From: Chiridota heheva
Taxonomy: Eukaryota; Echinodermata; Holothuroidea; Apodida; Chiridotidae
Length of the DNA stretch: 64,000 nt
Assembly: GCA_020152595.1 (NCBI GenBank)
Contig: JAIGNY010000196.1
Location: 397,001 to 461,000 of the forward strand
Direction: 5' to 3'
Made by a program: the position numbers and the translations under genes. The number at the start of each line of letters is the position of its first letter. Position 1 is the first letter of the stretch. Below, piece after piece: positions 12,483-24,311 of this stretch. The notes beneath the pieces were generated by a model, which saw only the letters and a list, made by a program, of their open reading frames with translations, was not told where the DNA came from and ran no database searches.

Positions 12483-14122
12483 TATGCCCTTCCCCATGTC
12501 GGAGGCCCTGATATTCAATGCCTTCTACCACCCTGATATTGCAATTTTCATGGAATGAAGCAATGCAGGCTTACCTATTTTATGTGCAGTTTTGACAGCA
12601 CTAAATTTCACTTTTTTTTTTTTTTACCCAATTGAGCTTAGTTAATTTAGGCCTACACTTTTTTCTAATATCACTCACTCTGTTTTGTACATAAACTGGA
12701 ATATAAAAAAAAGTACTCTACACAAGTGGAAGAAAAAAGCAGTAACAGCATTTCATTACGCCCAACATTACTTGACACATGCACAGGAATTTTTTTATTT
12801 ACTGTATCAAGTAGGCCTAATAGTAAGAAAGAAAGGTTCAACGCGACACGAGTTTATAGACCCTCTTGACTTCTGCCTCTTTTTTCACGGCCAAATGCTG
12901 TAGCTGTTTTTCTTCATACTGGCTGAAGCCGGATGTCCTTGATATTGGATTGCTGACAGAATGGCGTAGAAACGTTACTATAAAAATAATTATTCATGCA
13001 AAAGGAAAAAAAAAAAAAGCTCTTTAAAGTTTTTTTGTAAATTCTTGTTGACTTAGACTGACAAAGCAATTAATAAGCATCCATACTGGCCCAGGGATTT
13101 TTCAATGTATCTTGTCTAATCTGCAAAACTGACAAAGGCTCAGAAGTTCGGAAGCTGTGGAAAAAATATAAGACAAACATGTCAACATCAGTTTAAAATT
13201 ATTCATTTCCCATCCTCAACATTTGGCCTAACAGTAGATCTATAATCGTGAAAAATATCAAACGAAATATTTAGTCATTAATATTTAACAGAACCCTCCT
13301 ACCAATATCAGCAAAGCTTAGAAATATTAGCTCTTATGTCCTAATTCTAATTGTATAACAAAAGCAGAACACCATTACACATCGATTAAACCATGTAGCC
13401 TAACGCTAGGCTTTTTAATGTGACTGTGTGATAGGATAGCTAAATTCAATCAAAAAACATCGCCAGAATCAGTTTTTGTTTGCCCAAAATTCATTTTGTT
13501 TGTCCAAAAACTGTAAAAAAATTAAATTTAATCGAAGGATTGATTCAATTTTCACATCAATTTTTTTTCCCTAATGGATTTAATAAGTATTTTTATTGAA
13601 AATTCCGTCCGAAAAAATGCAATGCAAATGAAGACATTGCCTCATTTCGTAAGCGAATATTGCAAGTAGGGCCTATGTACTGTGTACTGTGATTCTGAAC
13701 GTTGCGATGCTGACTGAATTAAAAACATATTTATATCCCAGAGTTCAACGTGAAACTGAATGAAAACAAAATAATATTTTACGAAAGTTTTTAATTCCTC
13801 TAGGCCTCGCGTTAAAACATTTTGCTAAAGAAAAAGTCTGCCAGGCCTAATCCGATAAGCAGATTATTATAACTGTGCAACGTTAGGAGTCCCTTTACAA
13901 AGCACAGGCACTTCGATCTTGATTGACATAATGCATACAGTGTGTATCGATTTTTAGCGCGTTAAGTCACAGGTGAATAGAAGCTGCAGGGCTGCAAGCT
14001 CGGTGATGTTAGCGCGGTAACCCACGTTTAGCGCGATTTTGCGCTTGGGCAGCTCCATTCATCATGGTGGTAAGTGCACTAACGCCCGCACTTAGCGTGT
14101 ACGGTTATTCCCGACTGTACTG

Positions 14123-17100
14123 TACCACTTATTTTGATGAAAATTTCCTTTATTTTCATGGTTTTTGATAGATTTCTAAAACAATGAAGGTAATATTGCA
14201 TCTATACATCCATAAGCTATTAAGTACAATAGGTGTCAGCAAAATAGTTGTACCTATCAAATATGTTTGCATTCAGTAGATAACAAAGAAATAAAATGAG
14301 AATTTGATTTTACATGTAAGGCTTATATTTATTCATTGTTTTTGTCAATTTTCTATCAATTTTTAATCACATAAAGAAAATATATTTTGAAACAAACAAA
14401 AAAACATTAATCTAGGAATAATTGATTACATTGTCAGATGTATTGGCCCCAGGGCATTTCAAACCCTTCAGTGCATGTTAACAAAATAGTTCTACCTTTC
14501 AAATATGTTTACATTCTTAGGCAGCAGTATAAGATTGGACAGTTTAATTTTCCTTAGGGAGTAATTTTCTTACTTCAATCAAATTTTATATGGTGCATCT
14601 GTTGTCAATTTTCTCAATTTTTTTTTTTTTTTTTCAAACACAATTTTTTTTTTTTTTTGGAATATATGGAAATGTGAAATTGTATCTTAGCTTACGCCTA
14701 AAAAAGTTGTTTGTTTGCCCTCCTCCGCCGCCCCTAAATCATCGGAAAATAGATGCGGCATTTAGAAAAATTGTTTGGGTTTTTTAATTTTCAAAATTCC
14801 GAACAAAATGGTGTGGCAACAACTTTTTCCTGTTGAATGTTACTGTTACTGCTGAGAAAATGAAGCCCACTGCCCCACAAGAACTTAAGAAAACAAAGTT
14901 GGCCTCCCTGTTTGTAACGAGTGTGTCATTAAAGGGACAGAAAATCTCAAATTACACAAAAAGCATGAGTGAGATATAAAAACTGAGCAAAACAAAAGCA
15001 ACCAACAATCTGAAAAAGAAGTGAAGTGTTTTCTGTTTTATAAATGTTCTTGAAACTTAATCCTGAGGGAGCCAAAGAAGAAAAAAAAAAACTTTTTTTC
15101 CGCCAGCCCCTCCCTTACAATTTCCCACAAGAAAGGGCAAGCAAACATTTTTGTTAGGCCTAATTAAAGGTCGTCAGTGTCAAGTGTTTTAACCACTGGC
15201 ATTATTACAGGAATAATTACATTGTGAAATGTTTTGACCTCTGGCATTTCAAACCCCTTCAGCTTTATTTTGTGTATTTCTTGCATCTTTGTTTCATAGA
15301 TCATTCTACGTATGTCCTTGGTGATATAATCTGATGTTATAATCATTTCCTGTCTTCAAATTTTGTAACAACTTGATGTTTTATTCCTGGTGTATTCCTT
15401 GTTGAAGAAAACCACGAAAAAAATTTCAAGGCACTTTTGATTGAGGAAATCTGTTTGCTCATTAATATTCTAAATGATTAGATTGTGTTGCTATTTGAAG
15501 AAAAGATTTTCCAATCTGTTAATAAAAGATATTGAAAAAGCAAAGATACAACATATAGACATGACTTAATTTGTTTAATAATAAGAAAGCGTACTTTAAG
15601 ATCTATAAACAGGTAACTACAACTTGAGCTTACTTGGACAAAAAATGCTACAAACCATGAAAATAGCAAAAGATTTCACCAAAACCAGTTAAAAATCCAC
15701 TACTTTACTGCATTTTGAATTTTAAGGCATTATTATTATAAGTTCAATTTTCATTTAAATTTTGTGACATCACAAAGAGAAAACCTATGAATTTCTTTAT
15801 GTTAGCTTATTGTTTTTCAACCCTTCACCAAAGTTTTTTGAATGGAAACAATTAGATAAAGTTTAAATGTACATTATACTCTGAATCAGAATTTAGTAGA
15901 AGAACACACTCTGATGATTGTCAGTTCCTGAAATTTAGGACAAGTAAAAGAAAGATTTTCTGTTTCATACATCACAACTTTTGCTTGCAGTAAAAATTCT
16001 TCTAGCTTGGATTAACCATAACTCTGATGCTGCAGATGCTTTTGATATGATTTACAGAGTATTGTGTTCCAAATTTAAAGTTCTTTCTGGTGAATATCTC
16101 TACATGATCTTATTAACTTTAAGAACAAGCTTTCTAGTTTTGCATGAAAGATGCGATGCTTTATGCATCTCTCATGTAAGAGGTAAATTTGGTATGTGGC
16201 TTGTATTTCATCCCATTGTCTGCCTCAGCTTTAATTAATTCTGCCCCGGTCATTCTATATATCAATCTCCAATTCAAAGGTGACGAGTTATAGGTCAATT
16301 AGTGAGATAAACACCTCACTCAGTAGGCACTACTTGCAAGGCAATACTTGCATGCTGAGTGAGACAACGCACTGTACACTCGTAAAACCACTCAGACAAC
16401 AACAAATAACATGAAATAAAAACCTTTCTCGAAACTGACAAAAGTACTTACGAGCTATGATTTTGATTTCATTAGCGTCTTGAAACTTTAAAGTATCTTT
16501 CAAACTAAGTTACAAATGAAATGATGAACACTTTGTAGGTAAAATACATCAGAATTACGGAAGAAATGACATTCCGACCACTTTGAACTTCCCTCACTTT
16601 AGGAAAGGCGTACACAATTAGTGCGCGTATCACCTGAGAGCGCTGACACTGTTATTTTGAAAATGTTTTTCAGTAAATGCACGCAGTGTTCGGTTTAATG
16701 CTATACACACTTTGACTTCACCAACGCCCTATTGTTTGACAAATTTTCAACTAAGTAGATAAATCCACCCGAGGCGCTCTTCCAAAAATAAGGCGCTGTT
16801 TCAAAAATAAGTCAGTAGCGAAAGCTCTCGCACAAAACGCAACTTCAATTTTCTGCATTATACCCACACCCAAAACGTGAGTGAACAGCTCAATATAGTA
16901 TTAATGAATATATATATTTATTTAGTATTACATAAAAGAGTTCCATGACGATGAAAGGCATTGTCAGAATTTGACCTAAGATCATTGTGGAAAGGCCTAG
17001 TTATTCTAGCGCGTAGTCATAATTCATCTACGCTTCTATAATAAGCCAATGCAGCAGTTTCAACATTATAAAGTATTAAGCGTTTTCTGACTGTATAGCA

Positions 17101-17750
17101 GCAATTTTAAGTCTATTGAACAATCATGAAAATAGCTCAAAATGACCTGAATATGAATTGTCTGTTTTTTAACCCTAAGTCCACAACTGGTCATCGCACG
17201 ACAGATTGGACAAGCACTTTTCCAAAAAATTATTTTGTGTTGTCAAATAGGCCCACAGCCGCAGTGATCCTGGTATCATTTAAAAGAGCTTGAATAGTTC
17301 TTTTAAAAAATTAACATTTTTGATGAGGGTTATATTGAGAATTTTTGAATAAACTTGCTTGAAAATGGGTAAAAAGTCAAATTTCGTCAAATTTCATTTT
17401 TATTTTCACAAAACCTTACTTGCCATACTTCCAGATCTTGCTTTTGTCTGAAAACCTATGATAAACTGCAAAGACATCAATGCATCCCATTCTGGTCGAA
17501 TTTTGACTGCCCCTATCATCAATATGATTTTTTGGCAAATTTGTTCAAATTTTTAAGATTTTTAGCCTTTTTGAGACAAATTTGTGATGAAAATCATAGT
17601 TCCTGATTGCAATACAAGTGCCCTATGCAAAATATATTGTTGGAATCTGAGTTCCCCACACTTTCAATTGAAATTAAAAAGAGCAACTATCTTCTCTTTG
17701 TTCACACCAAAATACAAGTTTAAAAACAAACACACACTCTACTCATAGGC
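14123..17750. other. Intron sequence, no gene recognised
   Basis: Between the 5-kb element and the SINE-like sequence at 17.75 kb I see no protein-like exon and no clear repeat structure. There are only T runs at 14616-14660 and a short imperfect inverted repeat near 16316-16368 (tcactcagtaggca / tgctgagtgaga). Frames in this stretch have no recognisable motif. Confidence 0.5.
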
Positions 17751-17830
17751 AGCGTGGTGTAGCGGTAAGCGTGCAGGACTTTATGTGAGCGGCAGGTTAA
17801 AGAACAGAACCGGATACGCAGCTTTGTTTT
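17750..17830 (+). mobile_element. tRNA-like SINE head, degenerate
   Basis: GTGGTGTAGCGGTAAGCG at about 17755 fits a pol III A box of a tRNA-derived SINE. The following ggcaggttaaagaacagaac is where a B box would sit but does not fit well. It resembles the head of the minus-strand SINE at 55960-56283 (TGTGGTGTAGCGGTTA). No tail or target duplication could be defined. Confidence 0.45.
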
Positions 17831-18389
17831 TCTTGAGTATTTATGGGTCATTATTTTTGTTTAATTTCATTGTTTTTGTATGTTTTGTTTAAAAAAGAAA
17901 AACAAAATTTAGACTGGTATCAAAAGGAATTTTCACAAATAATCTAAATATGTCAAAAAATCCTCTATTTTCATTATTTAAAAGAAATAATACAAGCCCC
18001 AAAATATTAAGCAATTTCTGACCTAATCTTGCCTACAAATTGCAAATTTGCATATTTATGTAGATATTTTCTTTATTTTGAATTTTGTATTGAAAAGTTT
18101 ATTGTCGTAGCATTCATATTAACCAAATTTGTAGTGATAGAAAATGAAGGGAAAGTTGTGAAAATTATTTTTGATAAATAAGTTCCGAAAAATTGCAGTC
18201 ACATCATGGATCCACTGGGTATTTAAAGGTTAAAGTTTTGTACAAATTATTTGCAGCTGATAAAAAAAATGTTGGTATATTAATTTTTTGAATTTCCTTC
18301 CCAAACTTAAGTAATTGAAACATTTACTCCCCTAGAATCAGGTGTGATTGTATTCGTACTAGAATTTGATTTGTGATATTGTCACCCTC

Positions 18390-18680
18390 AAAATGTGGGG
18401 TCAGAATTTGTTGTACCACTTTAAAGAATTATGAAAGAAACTTGAAAAACAAAGAATTTCAAGAAGAAAATACCAGGGTGGCCCTGTCATACATCACAAA
18501 AAGTATGCAAATTGATTCCGGAGATTGAAAAAAAAAGCTGTAAACTCAGGATTTAACTGATTTTGATGAACTGTTTTTGCTGTTATGATGGCTTTTAGTG
18601 CATTCTAAAGCAATTCAGCTAAAGTTGCCGTTACAGGTCCATACACCATTTGTATGTATGAAAATTCAAATTTCGATATA
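18390..18680 (+). repeat. Dispersed repeat 'X', fullest copy
   Basis: The left part (gttgtaccactttaaagaat ... ggtggccctgtcatacatca) matches 44120-44210, and part of it matches 38745-38795 and 63850-63895. The right part (aactgattttgatgaactgt ... gttatgatggcttttagtgc) matches 54665-54760. Only here are both halves together, so it defines the family. It has no coding capacity and its ends are not defined. Confidence 0.55.
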
Positions 18681-18929
18681 TTTAAAAAAAAAGTTTAGCT
18701 TATGCTGCTTATTTATATATAGCTTAGAGAGATTTATATCTACAAAGCTATAAGCTTTATTTTTCATAATTTCACTAAGATGCATCTATTTCCAAATACG
18801 TTAAAAGCACATTTAGTTAATGTAGCTGTAGTTTGAAGCTTGTTATGTGAAAATTGCTGTTTTGCTATAATTCTTGTGAAAAATGCGCAGAAAAATGATT
18901 TTGTTATCATGAATGTTGCACTCTTTTCC

Positions 18930-20170
18930 TTTTCTTCTGTGTAGCCCAGATGGTTACCCATTTTTCTCTCCTTGTCTCTTGACCATGCCACCTCAGTTCT
19001 GCTTCTCTTCCATGCCTTCTGTCCATCCGAGGTACTAGGTTAAAAGCTTCACAAGTTTGCTTGACCAATGTGTCGGGCATTTCCATCTTTAATTATTCTT
19101 GCTTTGAATTGCCTGTTTTAATTTTGTGATATTTGTGTCATTGATTCCCCTCATTGTATTTTCTGTTTTGTTGTATAATTGTTTTAAATATTTCCTTTTT
19201 GCTGTTCTCCTTTAGGTGTCGTGTTCCTCAATCCTTACCTTCCCTTTCAGAGATATTTCATCCAGTTCACCCTTTTTCTATTGCCTTTTCTCCCATTCTC
19301 TAGCATTACATTGCATTATTTGATTTCTTGTTTGTGAAGTACTCCGTGTTGCACCAATCATTAAGCTTTTTTGAATAGTATTATCTGTACCCTGCTCATC
19401 ACTTTCTTTCAAACCATATTTCATCTAATGCACCATCTTTCTCTTGCCTTTTTTTCCATCCTCTGGTATTACAATTATGCATTATTTAATTTCCCATTTG
19501 TGAAGTACTCCTTGTTGCCCCTGATCATTAAGTTTTCTTTCCGTGTATCCTGCTCATCACTCACCCTCCATATTGTTTGTTTGTTTCTCAACTCTTTCCT
19601 TTGGTCACTTCCATTTCTACACCTTTGATGTGTTTGCCATTGTATTGTGTCTTGTGTATTTTGCCCAATTGTTTGTTTGATGTCAGTCTTCATAGCATTT
19701 CCTATTTGATCATGTAGTTACATTTTGTATGGATTGGATTGAACCATGTTTTGTTCTTACCCTATTCCTATGTTTGTCTATCATTTCCCCTCTTGATTGT
19801 GTGTGTTATATGTTTGACATCATTCCCCTGCTTCTCTGTGTTGCTCAGCACCCCCTCACACCTTCTCTGTTGTTCATCATCCCCCCCTCTTTCCCCTTGA
19901 TTTTGTAACCCAGTATATGTCTTCAATCCACTGTCACATTCTCTTTACTTCTCCCCTTTTCACTTTCTTTATTTCTCCCCCTTTGATTTCTACTGTTTCA
20001 TGTAGTTTTTTTATGTTTAAAATAAGTTCACCTTTTGTTGGTTTTTGGTGCTATATTGTAAACCTGTTTTGCATGATTTGCCTGCTTCCTTTTGTTTTTT
20101 CAAAGTTTTTTAGAAGTTGAGTTGTTATTAAACTTTCATTTTTGTTTTCCTTCTGTAGTTACAATTCATC
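18930..20170. repeat. T/C-rich repeat with a 160-bp tandem duplication
   Basis: A pyrimidine-rich block. Units at about 19244-19400 and 19404-19565 repeat the order 'ttcatc...ttgcctttt..cccat.ctct..tattaca..gcattattt', then tttgtgaagtactcc, then 'atcattaag'. The skewed composition resembles a LINE 3' untranslated region, but I see no reverse-transcriptase motif. The frames inside it are low-complexity. Confidence 0.5.
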
Positions 20171-20714
20171 ATACAGTAATCTTCACAACAGGGAAATCAT
20201 TTCCTACATTGTGCAATTGCTGCCATCATCTTTTGCAATAGCGCTCTCCTTTTCACACATCGAACAACTCCATCCCTTTCATTACCGAACTCTACCGCAA
20301 TAACTCACCTCAAAAAACCCTCTCCTCCCTGCATGACATCAACCACTACATTACCAACATCTGAACCTGTTTTTTCCCTACCTTGCAAAGGGGCACTAGA
20401 CCAAGTAGTGAAAAAGCAACTTTTTAGAGACTCAGAAATATTAAGCAAAGCATTTTGTGCTTGTGGAGAGATTCAGAGCTTCTCTAATACCAATATGCAT
20501 ACCAAGTAGTTAAGATAAATAACATTTGATCACTTTAGGAGGCCAAACATGCCAATGAATATTTGAAAATTCACTAAAAAGATTTATTGCTTATAGTCCA
20601 CCTTTAGCCCCTGCTCACCTCACTATCTCCTCGCATCCTTTTTTGTTTCACCTCTGACATAATCTAATCTCTCTGGCACAACTTTGTTCAATGTTGATGT
20701 TGATATTTAACATC

Positions 20715-20945
20715 ACCAACCAATTATTTGTATCTCTTTGTAGATGTTGTAATCATTGCAGCATTAACACCCTATTTGTATCCCTTTGTAGATGTTGTTG
20801 TAATCATTGCAGCATTTACACCCTATTTTGGTCCATGCCAGAATTTAGAGCTTTCTCGTATCAACAGCTTTTTAGGGAAACTCTATTTTGGTCCACGCAA
20901 GATTTTAAAGCTTTTTGGGGAACAACCATTGATAATTGGATGCGA
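20715..20945. repeat. Two short tandem duplications side by side
   Basis: The block atttgtatctctttgtagatg ... cattgcagcat occurs twice (20727, 20779). Next, 'ctattttggtccatgc' plus 'tttagagctttt' occurs twice (20823, 20883). This gives two overlapping frames of about 80 residues, which I do not take as genes. Confidence 0.6.
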
Positions 20946-22080
20946 AGACCATGACTGAATGATTTATGTAAAGGTCATTTATGTTCACCTCTCTACATCA
21001 CAGATTTGACAAATATCAAGAAAGCTTGTAATCAGTCCTAATTTCAAAACCAAATCAGATTTTCACAAGTGAAGATTGAAGAGATGTCTTCACTGTGGTT
21101 TTGAAACTCTTTATTATGAATGATGAGACAAACGAGATGGCACTTATCCTTGAGTCTTTATTATCATCGCAAGATGTATTTGGAATTTATTTATGATGAT
21201 AATAATAAAGATGATATAATGTTATTTATATAGCGGAATTTCAAAAAACAAGAACCAAAATGCACCTCACACTATATACAGATGCAAAAAATATAATCTA
21301 AAATATTAAATACAGAAAAAAATAAGAATAATAAAAAACATGAGTATCAATGGATCAAAACAAATCAAATGAACAAATTAAAAGGTGAAGTTAAAAATGT
21401 TTAATTATACACAAGCCAAACAAAACATTATACAATAATCAAAAGGTAAAGATCTGTTAAAAAAGAAAAAATAGCAACTAAACAAGATAAAAACTATATT
21501 TCTGGTTTTATGATGATTATTCATTTTCTTAATTATCCTTTTATGTTATATTCTGTCCATGTGAGTTTTTTTCCCAGTATTTACCATCCACTCACCATAT
21601 CTCTACTAACTCCCACAAAACTCTCTTAATGATAACTTTACCTATAAATCCATGTTTATCCTTTTTATTCTCAAAATGATTTTTGTTTTTGCCAACTGTT
21701 GTCAGTGATTGTGACTTGTTCCCCCTTTTTTGTACTGTCACCCTCTATTGATAATCATTTTTAAACTTTCAGGTAAGTGACAGCATTTAAAGAAGCATTA
21801 TTTGTTGTTTTAAATTTTTCCTGTCATTTTTTTATGTGAATTATATCTATTCTGAGATGGTATGTATGACTGTCAGAGGAAAAACAACTTATCCATTGAA
21901 GTGTGTAGGCATTGGATATATGACCAACTCATCGTGATTCAAGTTATTTGGATGTGCAGAAAAATTACTGCCTAAGAATAGATGAAACTTTACATTTTGA
22001 AATGAAAATTCCGACAAAATCAGTTGATACATTTTTTGACTGGGCATCTTTAAGCAGTTTAAACTTGCGACAATATAAAA
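20946..22080. other. Intron sequence, nothing recognised
   Basis: AT-rich DNA with simple A-rich stretches (21240-21490). No exon, repeat pair or motif could be supported. Confidence 0.4.
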
Positions 22081-22084
22081 GTCA

Positions 22085-22440
22085 ATATAAAGTAAATGAT
22101 TTTTAAGGAGTAGCTTGCTTCCATGTTTTATCTGTTTCTTTTGTATGTTAAACAATTTAAACTCATTAATCAAAAGAGGCATTTTTTTATAGATTTACAA
22201 AAAAATATAAAAGCGGAGAATACAGTTCTAGACACGTTAGTTGCATAAATTGGAATTTTTTTTCCTTTTCTTTTAAGAACTAAAGTAAGGATTTTTAAGG
22301 AGTAGCTTGCTTCCATAATTTTAGGTTTCTTTCGTATGTTAAACAATTTAACCTCATTGCTCGAAAGAGGCAGAGTCTAAAAAAAATTAAAAGCGGAGAA
22401 CACATTAGTTGCATAAATTGGATGTATTTTTTTTTTTTTT
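22085..22440. repeat. 200-bp tandem duplication
   Basis: Units start at 22097 and 22295 with tttttaaggagtagcttgct. They share 'cgtatgttaaacaattta', 'aaagcggagaa' and ttagttgcataaattgga. A looser related block seems to recur around 22560-22660 and 23060-23115, and 22826-22860 resembles 23930-23965, so an older and larger repetition is likely. Confidence 0.7.
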
Positions 22441-23203
22441 TTTTAACAACGATGGTAAAATTTCTCACTCCTACAATTGATGATCTTCAGATAGTCAGTA
22501 TACAAACCAAATTTAAAAAGATTTGCACAATTTTAAATTGAATCAATTATTTAAATCTAATGTTTTATACAAAGATTTTCAATTAGTCAATTAAAAGTGC
22601 TGGGACCATCAGTACATAGTATCAGTAGTAATCTGTACTTCTTATTTTTGTAGAAGGAATTTCTTTTCATTTAACAAAACTTAATTTATGGAAGTTTTTT
22701 AGCCTTGAGAATTATTTAGATTTTAATAGGCAGAACAGAGTTGGAACTGATTATAAAACCGTTGATTTTTCAAGCTCCGAGGCAGAAGAAACAAAGAGAA
22801 TAGAAATACAAAGATTGACAGTTTAGATATGAAAGCATTCTCTGATATCATGATTATTATTCCACTTTATAAAAAGTTCTACAAAAGCTCTCTTGTATGA
22901 ATGCAAAGGCACTAATTGCCTAACTTGGACATATTTTCCTTTCTCTTGATAATAACCAATTTTTTTTGTCCCTGCAATAGATGATATTCAGACTTATCAA
23001 AGTATAAAATGATTTGGACAATTTTAATTTAATACAAAGAAATTGAGGAAATAATATTTTCTTTCGGTCAAAAAAGTGGTGTGGGACCTTCATTAAATTG
23101 TATCAATAGTAACCTGTACTTAGTGATTACTGAATTAGGATTTCTTTTTTATGTGGAATAAACAAAATTTGAAAAGTTCAACCTGCTTATGTTCCATGAA
23201 AGA

Positions 23204-23485
23204 GGTGCTGTGGCTCAGTGTTTAAGGAGTCATGCTTGTATTCGGGAGGTACCAAGTTTGATTCCCGACGTGAGCGCTGCATTGTGTCCTTGAGCAAGAC
23301 ACTTTACTTTATTTGCTTTAGTCCACTCAGCTGTAAAATAAGTACCAGCACTGCTGGGGAGTTAATCTGCGATGGACTGGCATCCTGTCCAGGGGAAGTC
23401 ATATACTCTCATCTGCTTGCACCATGGAAATTGGGGATAAGCACGTGGCATTGAGCCTAATGATGATTTAGCTTTGTTTTTTTTA
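23204..23485 (+). mobile_element. tRNA-derived SINE with perfect 12-bp target duplication
   Basis: The head GGTGCTGTGGCTCAGTG...AAGG matches a pol III A box, and AGTTTGATTCCCG matches a B box. The body carries ctgctggggagttaatctgc and gatggactggcatcctgtcc, and the tail is T-rich. The insertion is bounded by TTCCATGAAAGA at 23192-23203 and again at 23486-23497. A second copy lies at 63292-63557. SINEs are non-coding and are copied by a LINE partner. The 78-residue frame inside (23218-23454) is not a gene. The intact target duplication points to a fairly recent insertion. Confidence 0.92.
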
Positions 23486-23514
23486 TTCCATGAAAGATTT
23501 TATGCAGATTTCAA

Positions 23515-23893
23515 TAGACCTTTTCAAATCTGAATCAGCAATTACCGGATAACTAATTTAATTAATGTCACATGGCCGAGATTCAAGTGTCCACAATGGA
23601 CCAATCGTATACTGGAGAAATCTTATTGACCAATAGAATACTGGAGGAATCTTGGCCGTCTGCACAATTCACGCACGGTATGGGACCAAGCATATGAAAA
23701 AATGTTTTCAAGTGCACGTAGCATACGTGCGTTATACATAAAGGAAATATGCGCACGTATTGCTGCTTACATTTTTTTCCTCAAACCTGCAGCTGATTGG
23801 TTGGGAAACAAAGTGAAAGTTCCCCCAGCATTTGATTGGTCGAGGCACTGAAGAAATCACATTTGGCTAAACTCTGTTTGAAAAGGTCTTTAG
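23515..23893. mobile_element. MITE, AGACCTTTTCAAA terminal inverted repeats
   Basis: The left end (tagaccttttcaaa) and right end (tttgaaaaggtcttta) are inverted copies. The interior is shared with 6261-7102, for example accaagcatatgaaaaa-type and gcagctgattggttggg blocks. It sits 17 bases downstream of the SINE target duplication. There is no transposase. Confidence 0.75.
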
Positions 23894-24215
23894 GCAGATA
23901 AAATTAATTCTAATAGTTTAGTTGATGAACATGAAAGCATTTCTGATGTCATGATTATTACACTGGATCGAGGCTAATATAAAAAGTTTGCTTTATTGTA
24001 ATTCTATAGACTACAGATCTACAGACAGTAAACGTAGCAAAACTTACTCAAGTTATGATATTCTATCAGATTTTATTTTATTCTAATAGACAAGAAACTT
24101 TTTTAGGCAATTCTGTGTTTATTGATAATGAAAAAAACTATCTGCTTAATGTATAGATTGTACAAACTTCTCTTAGAATGTCATGCATTAAATTGATACT
24201 TTTGTTTGTGTGCAG

Positions 24216-24311
24216 GAATCTGATGGGCTCATGGTGCTGTGCCCCCACCCGCCTCTTTAATGGAACTCGGGGAGGTGGAGGAGGAGGATATGGAGCGCAG
24301 CCCCATATCGG
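24216..24311 (+). CDS. Host gene, exon E (Gly-rich stretch)
   Basis: A 96-base exon, with acceptor tttgtgtgcAG and donor GTAAGTCA. Phase 2 in and out match exons D and F. It encodes NLMGSWCCAPTRLFNGTR followed by six glycines and YGAQPHI. The Gly run is made of GGA/GGT codons. The first intron on its left is 16 kb and holds the pogo-like element. A minus-strand frame with a Pro run is its mirror image and is rejected. Confidence 0.72.

Larger units (their letters stand above)
9070..14122. mobile_element. 5-kb DNA transposon candidate, pogo-like ends
   Basis: CAGTACAGTCGGGAATAA at 9070-9087 is repeated perfectly in inverse orientation at 14105-14122, and six of the next seven bases also agree. 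Both ends are bordered outside by TA (9068-9069 and 14123-14124), as expected for Tc1/mariner/pogo target duplications. The subterminal 250 bases on both sides are rich in TTAGCGCG and GCGCTAA boxes, unlike the surrounding AT-rich DNA. I find no transposase frame inside. The interior holds a minisatellite and degenerate DNA, so it is a dead autonomous copy or a large non-autonomous one. The pogo label rests on the end sequence and TA borders only. Confidence 0.7.

Noticed and set aside
18930-20170. LINE reverse transcriptase in the T/C-rich block
   Set aside because: Composition resembles a LINE tail, but no RT, RNase H or zinc motif is visible.
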